Shown: positions 10,357 to 21,885 of the stretch, in pieces | Layout of the letters: every line of letters begins with the position of its first letter | How positions within the stretch are numbered: position 1 is the first letter of the stretch | Notes under the pieces: model-generated | The model's input: only the letters and a program-made list of their open reading frames with translations | What the model was told of the DNA's origin: nothing | Databases searched by the model: none | Translations under genes and position numbers: made by a program | Source: Henckelia pumila | Taxonomy: Eukaryota > Streptophyta > Magnoliopsida > Lamiales > Gesneriaceae | DNA: 64,000 bases | Assembly (NCBI RefSeq): GCF_033568475.1 | Contig: NC_133120.1 | Coordinates: 93,204,151-93,268,150, forward strand | Direction: 5' to 3'

Positions 10357-13300
10357 AAATGGTAACACGATGTCTAGAGCAGTGTCATCGGCCGCAGCCG
10401 GGAGCATAGACAATGGGAAATATGTCCGGTACACACCTGAGCAGGTTGAAGTTTTGGAGAAGTTGTATCATGAATGTCCAAAGCCGAGTTCGATGCGCCG
10501 GCAGCAGCTGATTAGAGAATACCCCCTTTTATCCAATATTGAGACTAAGCAAATCAAGGTCTGGTTCCAGAACAGAAGGTAGTTTTCTGATTATCAAATC
10601 TGCTAGTATTTTAGCTTCATTATTTGATGTATTACGAAGCATAGATATCTTATATTAAAAAAAATTAGTTTAAAGTTTAATAGTTGGTATTTTCCGTATC
10701 GTTGGTTTTTACCTGTGATTTTCTTTTATGTATGGTTCTGATTTGAGATCGGTTCGATCGTTCAGACTCGAACTCATGACTTATATTGAGGATTGATCAC
10801 AATCTCAAGGAAGTTACAGTATATTTGAAGGTTTTTGTGTCATGGCGCCTGTTCTTGTGACTTAATAATGAACGAAAAATTGTGATGAGTTCTACTGGTT
10901 CGAAGCTTATGTGATGGTTTTCTTGAAAATACAGATGTAGAGATAAGCAAAGGAAAGAATCCTCAAGGCTTCAATCCGTGAATAGGAAGCTCACAGCCAT
11001 GAATAAGCTCTTAATGGAGGAGAATGATAGGCTGCAGAAACAAGTGTCCCAATTGGTGTATGAAAACAGTTATTTTCGCCAACATACCCCCAGCGTGAGA
11101 GCCTTGTATCTTCTTGTTTCACTATTATAATTTACGGATTAAATGGCTTCATTGGGTGAAATTGTGAATGAATTTGAAGAGGTTTATGAAGATATGTATC
11201 AGGTTTGATTGTATTCCTATTGCAGGATACACTTGTGATGAAAGGCACCAGCTGTGAATCGGTGGTATCGAGTGGCCAACAACATCACTTGGCGCCTCAG
11301 CATCCACCAAGGGATGCAACAAGTCCTGCAGGGTGAGTATTGGCAAGAGCGGACCTAACAGGAGTGAGCAGGGTAGTTCCTCAAATGTGGAAAAAAAGGG
11401 AAACTCATTGACCTTTTTGCCACCCTTTCAATACAAGGGTCCATCACTGAGTAGAATTACGGCTGTTAGGTCATTTTCTTGATGTAATGGGGGCATATTT
11501 GTTGTTCCACCATGTGACTCAATCTGTTTTGTGTGTGTATGGGGGAAGCTAATGGGATACTGTTTGGGATTTTTGGTATTTTTTTTCCCAGGCTTTTGTC
11601 CATTGCAGAAGAAACTTTAACAGAGTTTATTTCAAAGGCCACTGGAACTGCTGTTGAGTGGGTTCAGATGCCTGGAATGAAGGTAACATGCGTATTAAAT
11701 TTGTTAAATTTTAAGTATTCGTACATGTTCGGAGAATTCTTGGGTAAATGTGTGATACACTGATATGTTATTGTTAGGCATATGACATATTCAATTATGT
11801 TTATTTATCCATACGTGTCAGATAATATAATGTTTCTCCATGCTCTTCTAAGTATGATCAGTGAGATTGATTTATAGTTTTGTTATAAGAATGTTATATG
11901 AAACAATGGCCTTACTCATGATTCTTGCGATGGTGGAGCCAAACATTTTTAGATGATAATGGAAATGGATGGACTTTTTACCGTGTTTTTTTTGGCTATT
12001 TGAACTCTATATTACCCTTTTCCCCTATTGAATTGTCCTAAATTTGGAGTAGCCTGGTCCGGATTCCTTTGGAATCATCTCTATTTCTCATGGTTGCACT
12101 GGCGTGGCAGCAAGAGCTTGTGGCCTGGTTGGTCTAGAACCCAACAGGGTTAGTTTCCTTCACTCTTTCTCTTGCCTTGTGATTTTTCTCAGGTTTTAGT
12201 GGTTAATCGTGAGGTCTAGTTTAGGTTGCAGAAATGCTAAAGGATCGACTTTCATGGTTTCGCGATTGTCGAGCTGTGGATGTGCTCAGTGTGCTGCCTA
12301 CTGCGAGTGGTGGGACCATAGAAATTTTATACATGCAGGTAGGCATATATTAATTAACACAAAAATTTTATGGTTATAATTTGTAAATGCACTAATGGGA
12401 TCATGAAACTTGAAATTTAGTTGTATGCGCCAACTACTCTGGCGCCAGGCCGTGATTTTTGGTTGTTGCGGTATACTTCGGTCTTGGATGATGGCAGCCT
12501 AGTGGTACGCAACCCTTCTTCAGCTCATAATTTATTGGTTTCATTTTCAAAGTCTTCTATAGGTTTTGGAGCAATTTCAGGTCTGTGAAAGATCACTTAG
12601 CGATACTCAGAATGCATCAAGCATGCCACCTGTGCGGAACTTCGTGAGAGCAGAAATGTTGCCTAGTGGTTACCTTATTAGACCTTGTGAGGGTGGAGGA
12701 TCAATTATCCACATTGTAGACCACATGAATTTGGAGGTACTTTTGTGTGTCATTTACAACTTTGTATGGCCTTGTGGTCGACTTGTTGATTTTCATTTGC
12801 AGAAGTAGATTTTCGTTTTAATGTTGAAATGATTATAAAGGAGTGTCTAATGTTGTGAGGAACAATGTCGTATACTTTTTGAATTTATTGACAATGGAAC
12901 TTTATCAACTGTTCCAATTAATGAATTGATAGTTGGATAAATTGCTTTACACTGGACATGCTTGTCTTTTTTCATATTTTTTGTTGGTTGGCTAGGCATC
13001 TAGTGTTCCCGAGGTTCTACGCCCACTTTATGAATCTTCAACCATGCTTGCTCAAAGGACTACGATGGCTGTAAGAGGCTCATGCTATTTTCTTGAATGT
13101 TCTGTAGCTCTTGAATTACAAAATGGCGGGCCTGGAGCCTTTTCTTTCTAGTTTGACGTGTTTTGCCTTTGCTCTCTTCTTATCACCTAATACAGGCTCT
13201 TCGGCAGCTTAGGCAGATATCTCAAGATATTTCACAGGCCAGCTTAACCAACTGGGGCAGACGGCCACCAGCTCTACGGGCACTTAGCCATCAGCTCAGC

Positions 13301-16300
13301 AGGTTGGTTACCATTTTCCGCCCTTTTATCGTCTTAGTTCTATGTGACATTCCCTTATAGAGCAATTATTTACAGGGGATTCAATGAAGCTCTTAATGGA
13401 TTCAGTGATGAGAGCTGGGTATCTATAGGCAACGATGGTGTGGATGATGTTGCTATTCTTGTCAACTCCAATCCAGAAAAATTGGTGGGCTCAAATGGAT
13501 GTACATCCATTTGTGATGCTGTCCTATGTGCCAAAGCATCTATGCTTTTACAGGTTTTTTCACCACGTGTTTGTTTCTATTTGTTTTTTTCCCCACTCAA
13601 TTTCTGATCTCATTCAATCTGTCCTTTTTTCGGTGCAGAATGTGCCTCCTGCCTTACTATTAAGATTTTTACGAGAGCACCGGTCTGAATGGGCTGACAG
13701 CAACATTGATGCTTATGCAGCCACTGCCGTCAAAATCGGTCCTTTTACTTATTTAGGCCAACCACGAGTTGGTAATTTCGGGGGTCATGTGATCCTCCCT
13801 TTGGCTCAAACCATTGAGCATGAAGAGGCAAGTGCATTGAATTTCTTGGTAGTGTAACATGGCATTGGCCTTCCGCACACTGTGTTGTGACTTAGACGCA
13901 TTTCCCATTTGTAATAGCTGCTGGAAGTAATTAAGCTCGAAGGTGTTGGTTATTCTCCGGATGTTGCAATGATGCCGAGAGATGTGTTCCTCCTGCAGGT
14001 GATTGTTTCCTTCCCTGTTTCTTATATTTCTCAGCAAATGTCAAGAGTATTTTTTATGTTTTCTTTTAACAATATGAGTACTTACAAAAAAAAAGGTTAC
14101 CAACTATCTTCTTGCCGTTATTTTCTGAGTTCAAGAGGTTTTCAATGCATTTGATTTTGGAATATGGCAGCTCTGTAGCGGGATGGATGAGAATGCTGTT
14201 GGCACATGTTCTGAACTCATATTTGCCCCTATTGATCCGTCTTTCACTGACAATGCTCCTCTTCTGCCCTCTGGTTTTCGTATCATTCCACTTGATTCTG
14301 GAAAGGTTAATGTTCTCAGTTGACTTTTTTCTTTTCTTGAGCAGAAATATGTCTAAGAGAACTATATACCTATTGTAAGCACTATGATTCTGGCAATAGT
14401 CATATCATTTGATAATAAAAGCCGTATTGTTATAAGGTCCTACCTGATGGATCCTTGAGAAACTCTTTCGGGTAGTATTATTTTCTGATATTTAGCTTCA
14501 ATTCTAAGTAGGAGTTGTCCAGCCCAAATCGCACCCTGGATCTGGCATCTGTTCTTGAGACTGGTACAGCAGGCAACAAGCCCTCAAAAGACCTTGCTCT
14601 TAGTAGTGGTGCTTCTAGATCTGTTGTCTCTATTGCATTTGAATTCGCATTCGAAAGTCACATGCAAGATAGTGTTGCATCAATGGTCCGACAGTATTTA
14701 CGTAGCATTATAGCATCTGTTCAAAGGGTGGCATTGGCTCTCTCACCATCACATCTGGGTTCTCATGCTGGTCTTCAATCACCGCTTGGAACTCCTGAAG
14801 CACATACTCTTGCTCTTTGGATCGCCCGAAGTTACAGGTCCTCTAGATAGTGCTTGAATGCCATATTTCTAAAGATTTATGTATGATTTTATGGGCAAGG
14901 CGACTTTACTTTTATAGGAATATAACATAACTGAGTTCCAATATGGTGGGGTGACCTGTTAACTTGAACTCTCCCATTTGATAAACCAGTATTTTGGATT
15001 TAGGATCTAAAACAATTAAACAGAAATGAGATTTGAACGCAGGCGTCCTTGCAAAAAAAATGGAATTCTAGCCTTCAGTTTTAGATTTTCCTTAAAAATT
15101 AATTGGAAAAAGTACCCAGCCTACTTAAATTGTTTGTTTTCAAGTCGTGGCTTCTGTATCCGTCTATGCTATTATAACTAACATATTAATGGAGCAAATA
15201 TCTGTTTACAATCATGTTGTATTTTTATTGTTACTGTTTAACTCACCCATTTTCTTTATCTTGGTAGAAACTATATGGGTACCGAGCTGCTCAAATTTAG
15301 CGGTGAAGGTAACAGCTTGGTTCTCAAAAATCTTTGGCATTACTCGGATGCCATTATGTGCTGCTCAGTGAAGGTAACTTTCTCTACTTGCTCTGAAACG
15401 TATCCGGTCTCATAATACATGTTAAGAGAATAGCATATGTTTTGATTGGTCTCATTTAAGCTTGGAACTTCTAAACTTTTGCAGGCATTGCCGGTTTTTA
15501 CTTTTTCGAACCAAGCCGGTCTTGACATGCTTGAGACGACGTTGGTTGCTCTTCAAGACATACCTTTGGAAAAGATATTTGATGATCATGGAAGGAAAAA
15601 TCTCTGCTCCTTGTTTCCACAGATAATGAATCAGGTTGGAGAATTCCCATACTTTGAACTAAAATTGAATGGATTCGTCGTAGCTTGTATTAGTTATAAC
15701 TGTCTAATCACTAATGGAATCATTTGATGGATGATCAACTCTCGAAATGCGGCCTGAAGGTCACTATGATGAATATTAAACTCGTAGCATGCCAGGAATT
15801 TAGTTATGTGGGTGAATTTAGTTATTTTGAGATATATAAAACCTGTAAAGTTGAATAATTCTTATTTCGAATCCTGTGCACTTTGACCACGCTAGTACAC
15901 AACTCATATATTTTCCAAATGCTGATCAAATGTTTAAAAAAAACTTGAACGCTGTCAATTGTCTGTTGTTCTCTTTTCTCTCCGTGCCAGACAATGTAAT
16001 GGTAATGACATGAAGCTGTGATCTAAACAACTAGAATAATGATGGATGAATAAAGTCAGACAAAAATAATGTGTTTTTGTGATCGACTATGCTCATAAAA
16101 CCCGTAATATTCGATGCATCGTGCTTTTTTCCCCTGTGAAAGCTATATATTTTTGGCGTTCTAGACAGAACTTGGCCCTTGCAACTTTTGAAGCTGATGT
16201 TCCTTTTATTTTTCTGGCAACTTTATCGAACAGGGTGTTGCTTCTCTTCAAGGTGGCATCTGCCTGTCGAGCATGGGCAGGCCAATCTCATACGAGAGAG

Positions 16301-16380
16301 CGGTGGCTTGGAAGGTTTTGAATGAAGATGATAATGTCCATTGCCTCTGCTTCATGTTCGTTAACTGGTCTTTTGTTTGA
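10340..16380 (+). CDS. Class III HD-ZIP transcription factor (ATHB-8/ATHB-15 type)
   Basis: Eighteen exons, the family's usual number, join in phase to 846 residues: 10340-10578, 10935-11094, 11226-11332, 11592-11682, 12053-12148, 12225-12338, 12421-12504, 12581-12736, 12996-13070, 13196-13302, 13376-13553, 13639-13827, 13918-13998, 14171-14305, 14512-14837, 15268-15373, 15485-15634, 16234-16380. Residues ~27-87 are the homeodomain (KYVRYTPEQ to VWFQNRRCRDKQRKE). A leucine zipper (~90-130) follows, then a START lipid-binding domain (~165-380) and a C-terminal MEKHLA domain ending NWSFV. Family members are nuclear and control vascular patterning, meristems and organ polarity. CEGGGSI, SSTMLAQRTTMAALRQLRQIS and GFNEALNGFSDE favour ATHB-8; some C-terminal segments look like ATHB-15. 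Substitutions at usually fixed sites (IREYPLL, IETKQ, RCRDKQ) suggest a somewhat diverged paralogue. One intron is GC-AG. Confidence 0.95.
11672..12062 (+). promoter_or_regulatory. miR165/166 target site split by intron 4
   Basis: The last 11 bases of exon 4 (CTGGAATGAAG, 11672-11682) and the first 10 of exon 5 (CCTGGTCCGG, 12053-12062) join in the mRNA to form the 21-nt site complementary to miR165/166. It codes for PGMKPGP at the start of the START domain. By eye the pairing matches that of ATHB-8 and REVOLUTA, with mismatches only at the ends. Cleavage of the transcript at this site is well established for HD-ZIP III genes. Confidence 0.9.
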
Positions 16381-18174
16381 TTCTACTGTTTCCATTACCG
16401 AAATAGTTTTAACGACTCCATCGTTCCCGTCTGTGGCACTGAATCTTCTATGTTTTATCATGCTTCTGATCTTAAGACAGTTGTGATGTAGGTTTTTGGG
16501 ATGTAGGTTTCTATGTTTTCTGCCTGTACTGGGTTAAACCCCCTTGTGCACTTCGGGTCTTATTATGATGTTTTGATGTCAAATGTTGTTGAAAATTTAG
16601 ACCAGCTTGGTTTGTGGATCGTATGAATAAGATATTAGTGTATAACACCAACATTTGAACCAAATATGAAATAAAATAAAGATGAGCGAATTAATCAATA
16701 TTTTATCATTTGCATCAAACAGTGTCAAAAAATATTGTCAATGAAATGGTTTTTCCTACGTTTAGGCCTGAAAAGCAAGCATTTCTGAACTGATTATTTG
16801 TTTAAATTACTAATTGAGTCCAGATATAAATATATGTGGTAAAATATGTTTCACAATTTTGAATTGAACCCCAATTGTAAACTAGTCGTTGTGAATAATT
16901 CAAGCCTTTTTTGCATGTATAGCTTGAAGTGAACCCAAGGTGTCTTAATTCGTAATAATTCGGTGTCTGTTGGCAATATGAAGAAATCAAAATTTGGATT
17001 TCTAATATTTTTTATTTTACTATATAATGCATGGGATGGAAGGCAAATCGAAATTAACCTATCGAAATCTCTAATCTTGCCCTTTATTTTTTAGTATATA
17101 ATAATTAATTGACAATTAAAATACTTATAAATGTAACTCATGCTGGCTTTAGACTTTATTTTTTTATATATAGGCAATGGAGTAGTGAGCTTTAACAGGC
17201 TTGCATTGCCACGTTATGTTGTATCACAAGTTGTCCAGCGAGGCTGAGTAGCCGGTAGATTTTAGGTAAACTAGCGCGGGGGTGGTGGTGTTGATTTTGG
17301 AAAAATATTTTCTTGGGGACTTTTAAGCTCTTTAATTTTTTTTTTTCAATGCGTAGATTAATATTTGAAAAATCATGCGTTTATATAATTTTGATATTCT
17401 GGACTTTTGTTGTGAGTATGGTAAGATTTTATAAAATATTCATGTCTCGTGGTGTTTGAAAATTGGTAAAGTGTCGTCTGTAATATTATATTAGTCGCGT
17501 GTGTGATTAAAATATGAATATTATTTATTGTATACATATATTATATGGTTGTTTCAAATCAATTTAAATTTGAAAATAAAATGAGTTGCATATGTGATTA
17601 AAATATTAATATTATTTACTGTATATATGTATTATATTTTTGTTTCAAATCAATTTAAATTTGAAATTAAAATGAAATCACAAAAATAAAAATTATAATG
17701 GACAAATGAAGTTTAAAATAGAAATAGAATTTTGCTCTTTTTTTAAAAAAAATATTTTAAATATTTCATCTTTGGCTTCACCAAATTAATTTTAATTCAC
17801 CAAATTAATTTTATAATATGTACGCACACATTCAGTTCTGGAGATTTTGAAAAAAATTGCTTCTTTGAAACAATTTTTTAATGAGTTGAATAATATTTGA
17901 AAAAGCATATGTTTATAAGTACTTAATGTTATTTATATGTAATACCCCGTTACATATATAGTCAAATCAGTCCTAAACCTCCGATGCTAAGTAAAGTTTT
18001 AAGCACGAAATTTCTGAGTTATTCGTGCCAACGGCTCTAAAGTCGAAAGTGAAAGTGACATTAATTATCATTTCAGTTGCCCAAAACTTATAATAATTAT
18101 CATCATTATTTAATAAAGCAAAAGTTTAAACGACAATTACTGTTATATGCCCAGCACTCCAACGCTCGTATCAT
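16381..18174. other. Intergenic, 3' side of the HD-ZIP III gene
   Basis: The first few hundred bases should be 3' UTR. A diverged tandem duplication with a 91-bp period lies at 17503-17680; both units share TTTCAAATCAATTTAAATTT. No gene is visible. Confidence 0.5.
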
Positions 18175-18439
18175 GGGCTAATTGCATCCACACCCCCTGT
18201 GAAAAGTCTAAAAAGCATAAAACACCATGTGTAAAATTAATAGCATGTTAGACCCTATGTTTTAAAAAAATTAGCATAAAAACCCCTATGAAAGGGTATA
18301 AATGTGCCCGAGTTTGTATAACATAGAGGTGAAATGTGCTATATTTTAAAAAACTGAGGGATGCATTAGCCTATTAATATTTTTTAAAGAGTTTTATGAT
18401 TATTAAACTTTTGACAAGGAAGATTAATGCAATTAGCTC
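18175..18439. mobile_element. 265-bp foldback MITE, copy 2
   Basis: This copy aligns end to end with the element at 6791-7055 in the same orientation and has the same length. It starts GGGCTAATTGCATCCACA; its right end is more decayed (AATGCAATTAGCTC). ATCAT stands on both sides (18170-18174 and 18440-18444), a possible 5-bp target duplication. There is no coding capacity. Confidence 0.75.
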
Positions 18440-18618
18440 ATCATATCATAGGAGACAAATTATGAAACTCAAAAGGTCAATTTAGTCAAAGTACCACCAC
18501 AAGTTCCCCTTTAAAAACCCCCGCTCATAAGTCACCAAATTTCGTCAAATCAAAAACATCACCAAAAAAATCCCCACAAAAATCGAACAAAAATAGACCC
18601 AAATAATACACAAGAAAA
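18440..18618 (+). promoter_or_regulatory. Promoter and leader of the DUF761 gene
   Basis: CCTTTAAAAACCCC at about 18508-18521 is a plausible TATA-like box, about 100 bases before the ATG. The leader that follows is rich in A and C (CAAATCAAAAACATCACC), as in many plant leaders. Confidence 0.35.
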
Positions 18619-19185
18619 ATGGAGCCAAATCTACCAATTATTGCAAAGAAATTCTGGAGCATAGTCCGAGTCCTATACTTGATGCTACGTAAAGGCATAT
18701 CCAAAGCCAAATTGCTTTCAGATCTCAGCATGATGATCCAACGTGGCAAGATCGCCGGGAAAGCCGCCATACACAACCTCATGTTCCACCACCACCTCGC
18801 CGCCGCCTCCTACTCCGGCCGACGTTCCCACGACGCGGCCGGCGGCGGCCAACTCGAGTACGAGTTCAGCTGCAGTAACAGCCCCGCTTATTACCCCACA
18901 TTCCACCTCCCCAGCTTCCATATCAACAAGAGGAAACACTCACACGCGCCGCCGGCCATCGATGGCGAGTTACTGGCGGCGGCTCTGGAGATGATCAACA
19001 GCGCGGCGGCGTCGCCGGCTTTGCCTGGGTTCGGGCCGAGCCCGATGGTGAGGCAACTGAGGATTACGGACTCTCCGTTCCCGTTGAGCAATGAGAGGAT
19101 TGATGGAGATGATCGTGTGGATGAAGCTGCGGAAGAGTTTATCATGAAGTTCTATAAAGATTTGAAGAAACAAAATAATGCATGA
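18619..19185 (+). CDS. DUF761-domain protein (cotton-fibre-type)
   Basis: A single open frame of 188 residues starts at ATG 18619 in an AAAAATGGAG context and has much higher GC than its surroundings. The N terminus (KKFWSIVRVLYLMLRKGISKAKLLSDLSMMIQRGK) with a following HNLMFHHH is typical of short plant proteins annotated as DUF761 or cotton-fibre-expressed. A low-complexity Ala/Gly-rich middle follows. The C-terminal VDEAAEEFIMKFYKDLKKQ (about 166-184) is the DUF761 motif itself. Such genes are normally intronless. Their biochemical role is unknown; some are induced in defence or hormone responses. Family assignment is firm, function is not. Confidence 0.85.
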   Translation: MEPNLPIIAKKFWSIVRVLYLMLRKGISKAKLLSDLSMMIQRGKIAGKAAIHNLMFHHHLAAASYSGRRSHDAAGGGQLEYEFSCSNSPAYYPTFHLPSFHINKRKHSHAPPAIDGELLAAALEMINSAAASPALPGFGPSPMVRQLRITDSPFPLSNERIDGDDRVDEAAEEFIMKFYKDLKKQNNA

Positions 19186-20829
19186 ACAAATTAATTATTA
19201 ATTAATATTCTCGAAATAAACATTATTGTTGGTTTTTAATAATTTTATTTTTAAAAAAAAAATCGTGAAGATGATTGTTTTGGAGTACTTGTCGGAATTC
19301 ATGCACGTTTGCATGTACTAATAATTAATGAAAATGAAAAAAAAAAAAAAAAAGTTTGGTTCTGTTTAATTTATTTCAGTCTCTTTTATTGACGGTGATT
19401 ATAATATTTTTAACTAATTAATTTTATTTATGGTCATGAATATTGGTAATTCTGTAAAGTACTGAATTGACCTGTCGAGATTCAAGTTTGATACTCATGA
19501 ATCGTTATTAATTAATTAATATTGTATAATGTTAAAATAAAATAAATTTTAAGTGCATGGCTCATTGCTTTTAGTTAATCATTTTGTTTATTTACTTGTA
19601 TGGAAATAATGAGTATTTAATTTCAGGTAAATTGCACGGTACTCATGATATATCTACTTAATGTTCATTTTTCTTAAGTTTCAATTGGGATTTTCAGTAA
19701 TCGAATATATTTAATATATATAACAATGATTTATTTTAATTTATTTATGTCATATTTTGCATATAAAATTACTGTATATTAATTAAAATTAAACTACTAT
19801 TTCAAATTACGTAGCTTTAATCTTTCTTTTGTTTTCAATTTCTATAGGTTCCGTTTCAGATCAATCAGAGGAATAAGCACACAATCTATATTTATGAGAT
19901 TTCTTGTGGATAAGTAATTCTTGGAAAAAGCTGAATCTTACTTAAGGGTTAAACTTTTTTTGCAGAAAATGCACTAAGAAAAAAGAATGAAAAGCCAAAA
20001 GTTTTGGTGAATTGGTTTTGGTGAAAGTGAGGAAAATCAGAAACTTATTGGACGCTCGTTGCTTTTAAGTTCACTTTACCTTCTTTATTAGATCCCATTA
20101 GGCTGTCAATATTTCTTTGTTATATTTCCTTTATGATTTTCGGCTTTTTGGAGTGGCAAACAACATTTGCATTTTTTTAAAAAAATTAATCAAGAGAGTA
20201 CGTATTTGCAATCACTAAAACAAAGTGATAGTTAGATTTTAGCTTAAAAAAATCACTTTTGTGTGTTTCTTATACCTAGATTATGTGTTAGTTTATTCTT
20301 AACTAGTTAATTAAAATCTAAAAACTAGTCATATAGTTATTATGATTCTCCAAAAATGATTCTAATAAAAATTTTAGTTACAAAATCACTATAATCACTT
20401 ATTTATCGAACACTACTCAACTCTGATTTTTAATTAGATTTTCACTTTTGTTTTCAAACACTACCAATTTTTTATTTCTCTTCACTTTTTTACAATATAT
20501 AAATATAAATTTAATCACTTCTAAAAAAACATAATATATTGCAAATACTCCCTAAGTCGATCGATTAATTAATAGCACATGTAATCTTGTGGATTAAGAA
20601 ATGCATGTATTCATATGTAGTATTTGTAGTACTAACATGTGATTTGAATCATTTGATGATATGATTAATTTGGGACCTCTACTGGAAACTATAATCTACC
20701 ACCTCCTTTAAACATCTCCAGCTAGCGTAATACATTATATATTACATACATAAATACATATATATCATGCATGTATTTAAACATCTCCAGCTAGCGTAAT
20801 ACATTATTACATACATAAATACATGATAC

Positions 20830-20878
<49 letters not shown>

Positions 20879-21427
20879 ACGAACTTGTATTAATATTATT
20901 AAAGTGTTTTGGAGAGCTTCTATGAAGCATTTATATATCATTTTTTTCTTAACAAAATTTTTAAAATTTTCAAAATTTCAATTGTTAAAGAAAAACCGAG
21001 AAGTTTTTCTTAAAAACTCTCTCAAACATGCACTAGATTTTCCGATCAAGATGGGAGCTAGATTCTCATGCTCTCGAAAAAAAGAAGACGAGAAGAAAAT
21101 CCAAAAAATAGCAACCGTATTCGTCGATCAATCATATTTTAGATGTGGTTTAATTATCTTTGCAGTTCGACAACTATCTACCGTAAATAATGCGTAATGT
21201 ATATTAAAAGAATAGAATGATTATATTATTTTTGTATACGACATTGATGTGTACAAGTAACACACACATATATATTATCGTCCCCTTTAAAATAAATATT
21301 TTTCTGTAATTACTTAAGGAGACATACGTATCAGGTGACGTGATATAGATGACCTGAGCTAATATGCAACTTGTTGCCAATTCATTTAACACCGAGTCCA
21401 AAAACTATGAGCTTCGATGTATTTATG
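19186..21427. other. Intergenic with a 69-bp direct duplication and a TA microsatellite
   Basis: No gene is visible. At 20707-20758 and 20776-20823 the stretch TTTAAACATCTCCAGCTAGC plus its downstream neighbourhood is duplicated with a 69-bp period. Right after it lies a long TA run (about 20835-20871). Both are consistent with slippage or unequal exchange. The 124-codon frame at 20823-21197 begins inside the TA run and resembles no known protein. Confidence 0.5.
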
Positions 21428-21432
21428 AAGCT

Positions 21433-21720
21433 TGTTCTGAAAAAGTAAAAATTTATAGTAAAAAGTAAAAATTTTAAAACTCAAAATATATCAAACTCTA
21501 AACTTTATAATATTTTTCTCTAAACTCAATTGTATTTTTTATCACAAATGAAGACCTAGTTATAGATCTACATTTGAGATTAGTTCAAAAATAAATACAT
21601 CATCATCTACATCATCACACACTAATTTTCCACATTTTACAACTCAATATTCAACATTCAACATTCAACATTCAATATTCAATATTCAACATAATAATAA
21701 TAATAATATATTTTTCAACA
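21433..21720 (-). repeat. 3' LTR of the copia element, with PPT at 21721-21730
   Basis: This 288-bp LTR is about 30 bp longer than its partner because of extra CAACATT/CAATATT units (21645-21690). Directly inside it, the minus strand reads CAAGAGGGAG (21730-21721), the expected polypurine tract for second-strand priming. Confidence 0.9.
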
Positions 21721-21885
21721 CTCCCTCTTGTGATGATGATCATGATATGATGACTGTCTTCATTACGTGTTTTATACTGCCTCGTTAAAAACCTTACTAG
21801 GAAAAACCCAGTGGGATAAAAACCATAGTAAGGGAAAAAGAGTGCAGCCACTTAAACTCCCCCTTATGTTAACATGAGTGATTCT

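Noticed and set aside
18718-19173. Antisense and alternate-frame ORFs over the DUF761 gene
   Set aside because: They are shadows of the GC-rich DUF761 frame with low-complexity translations.
20823-21197. A 124-codon frame, plus strand
   Set aside because: It begins within a TA microsatellite and has no similarity I recognise, no conserved motif and no coding-like composition.
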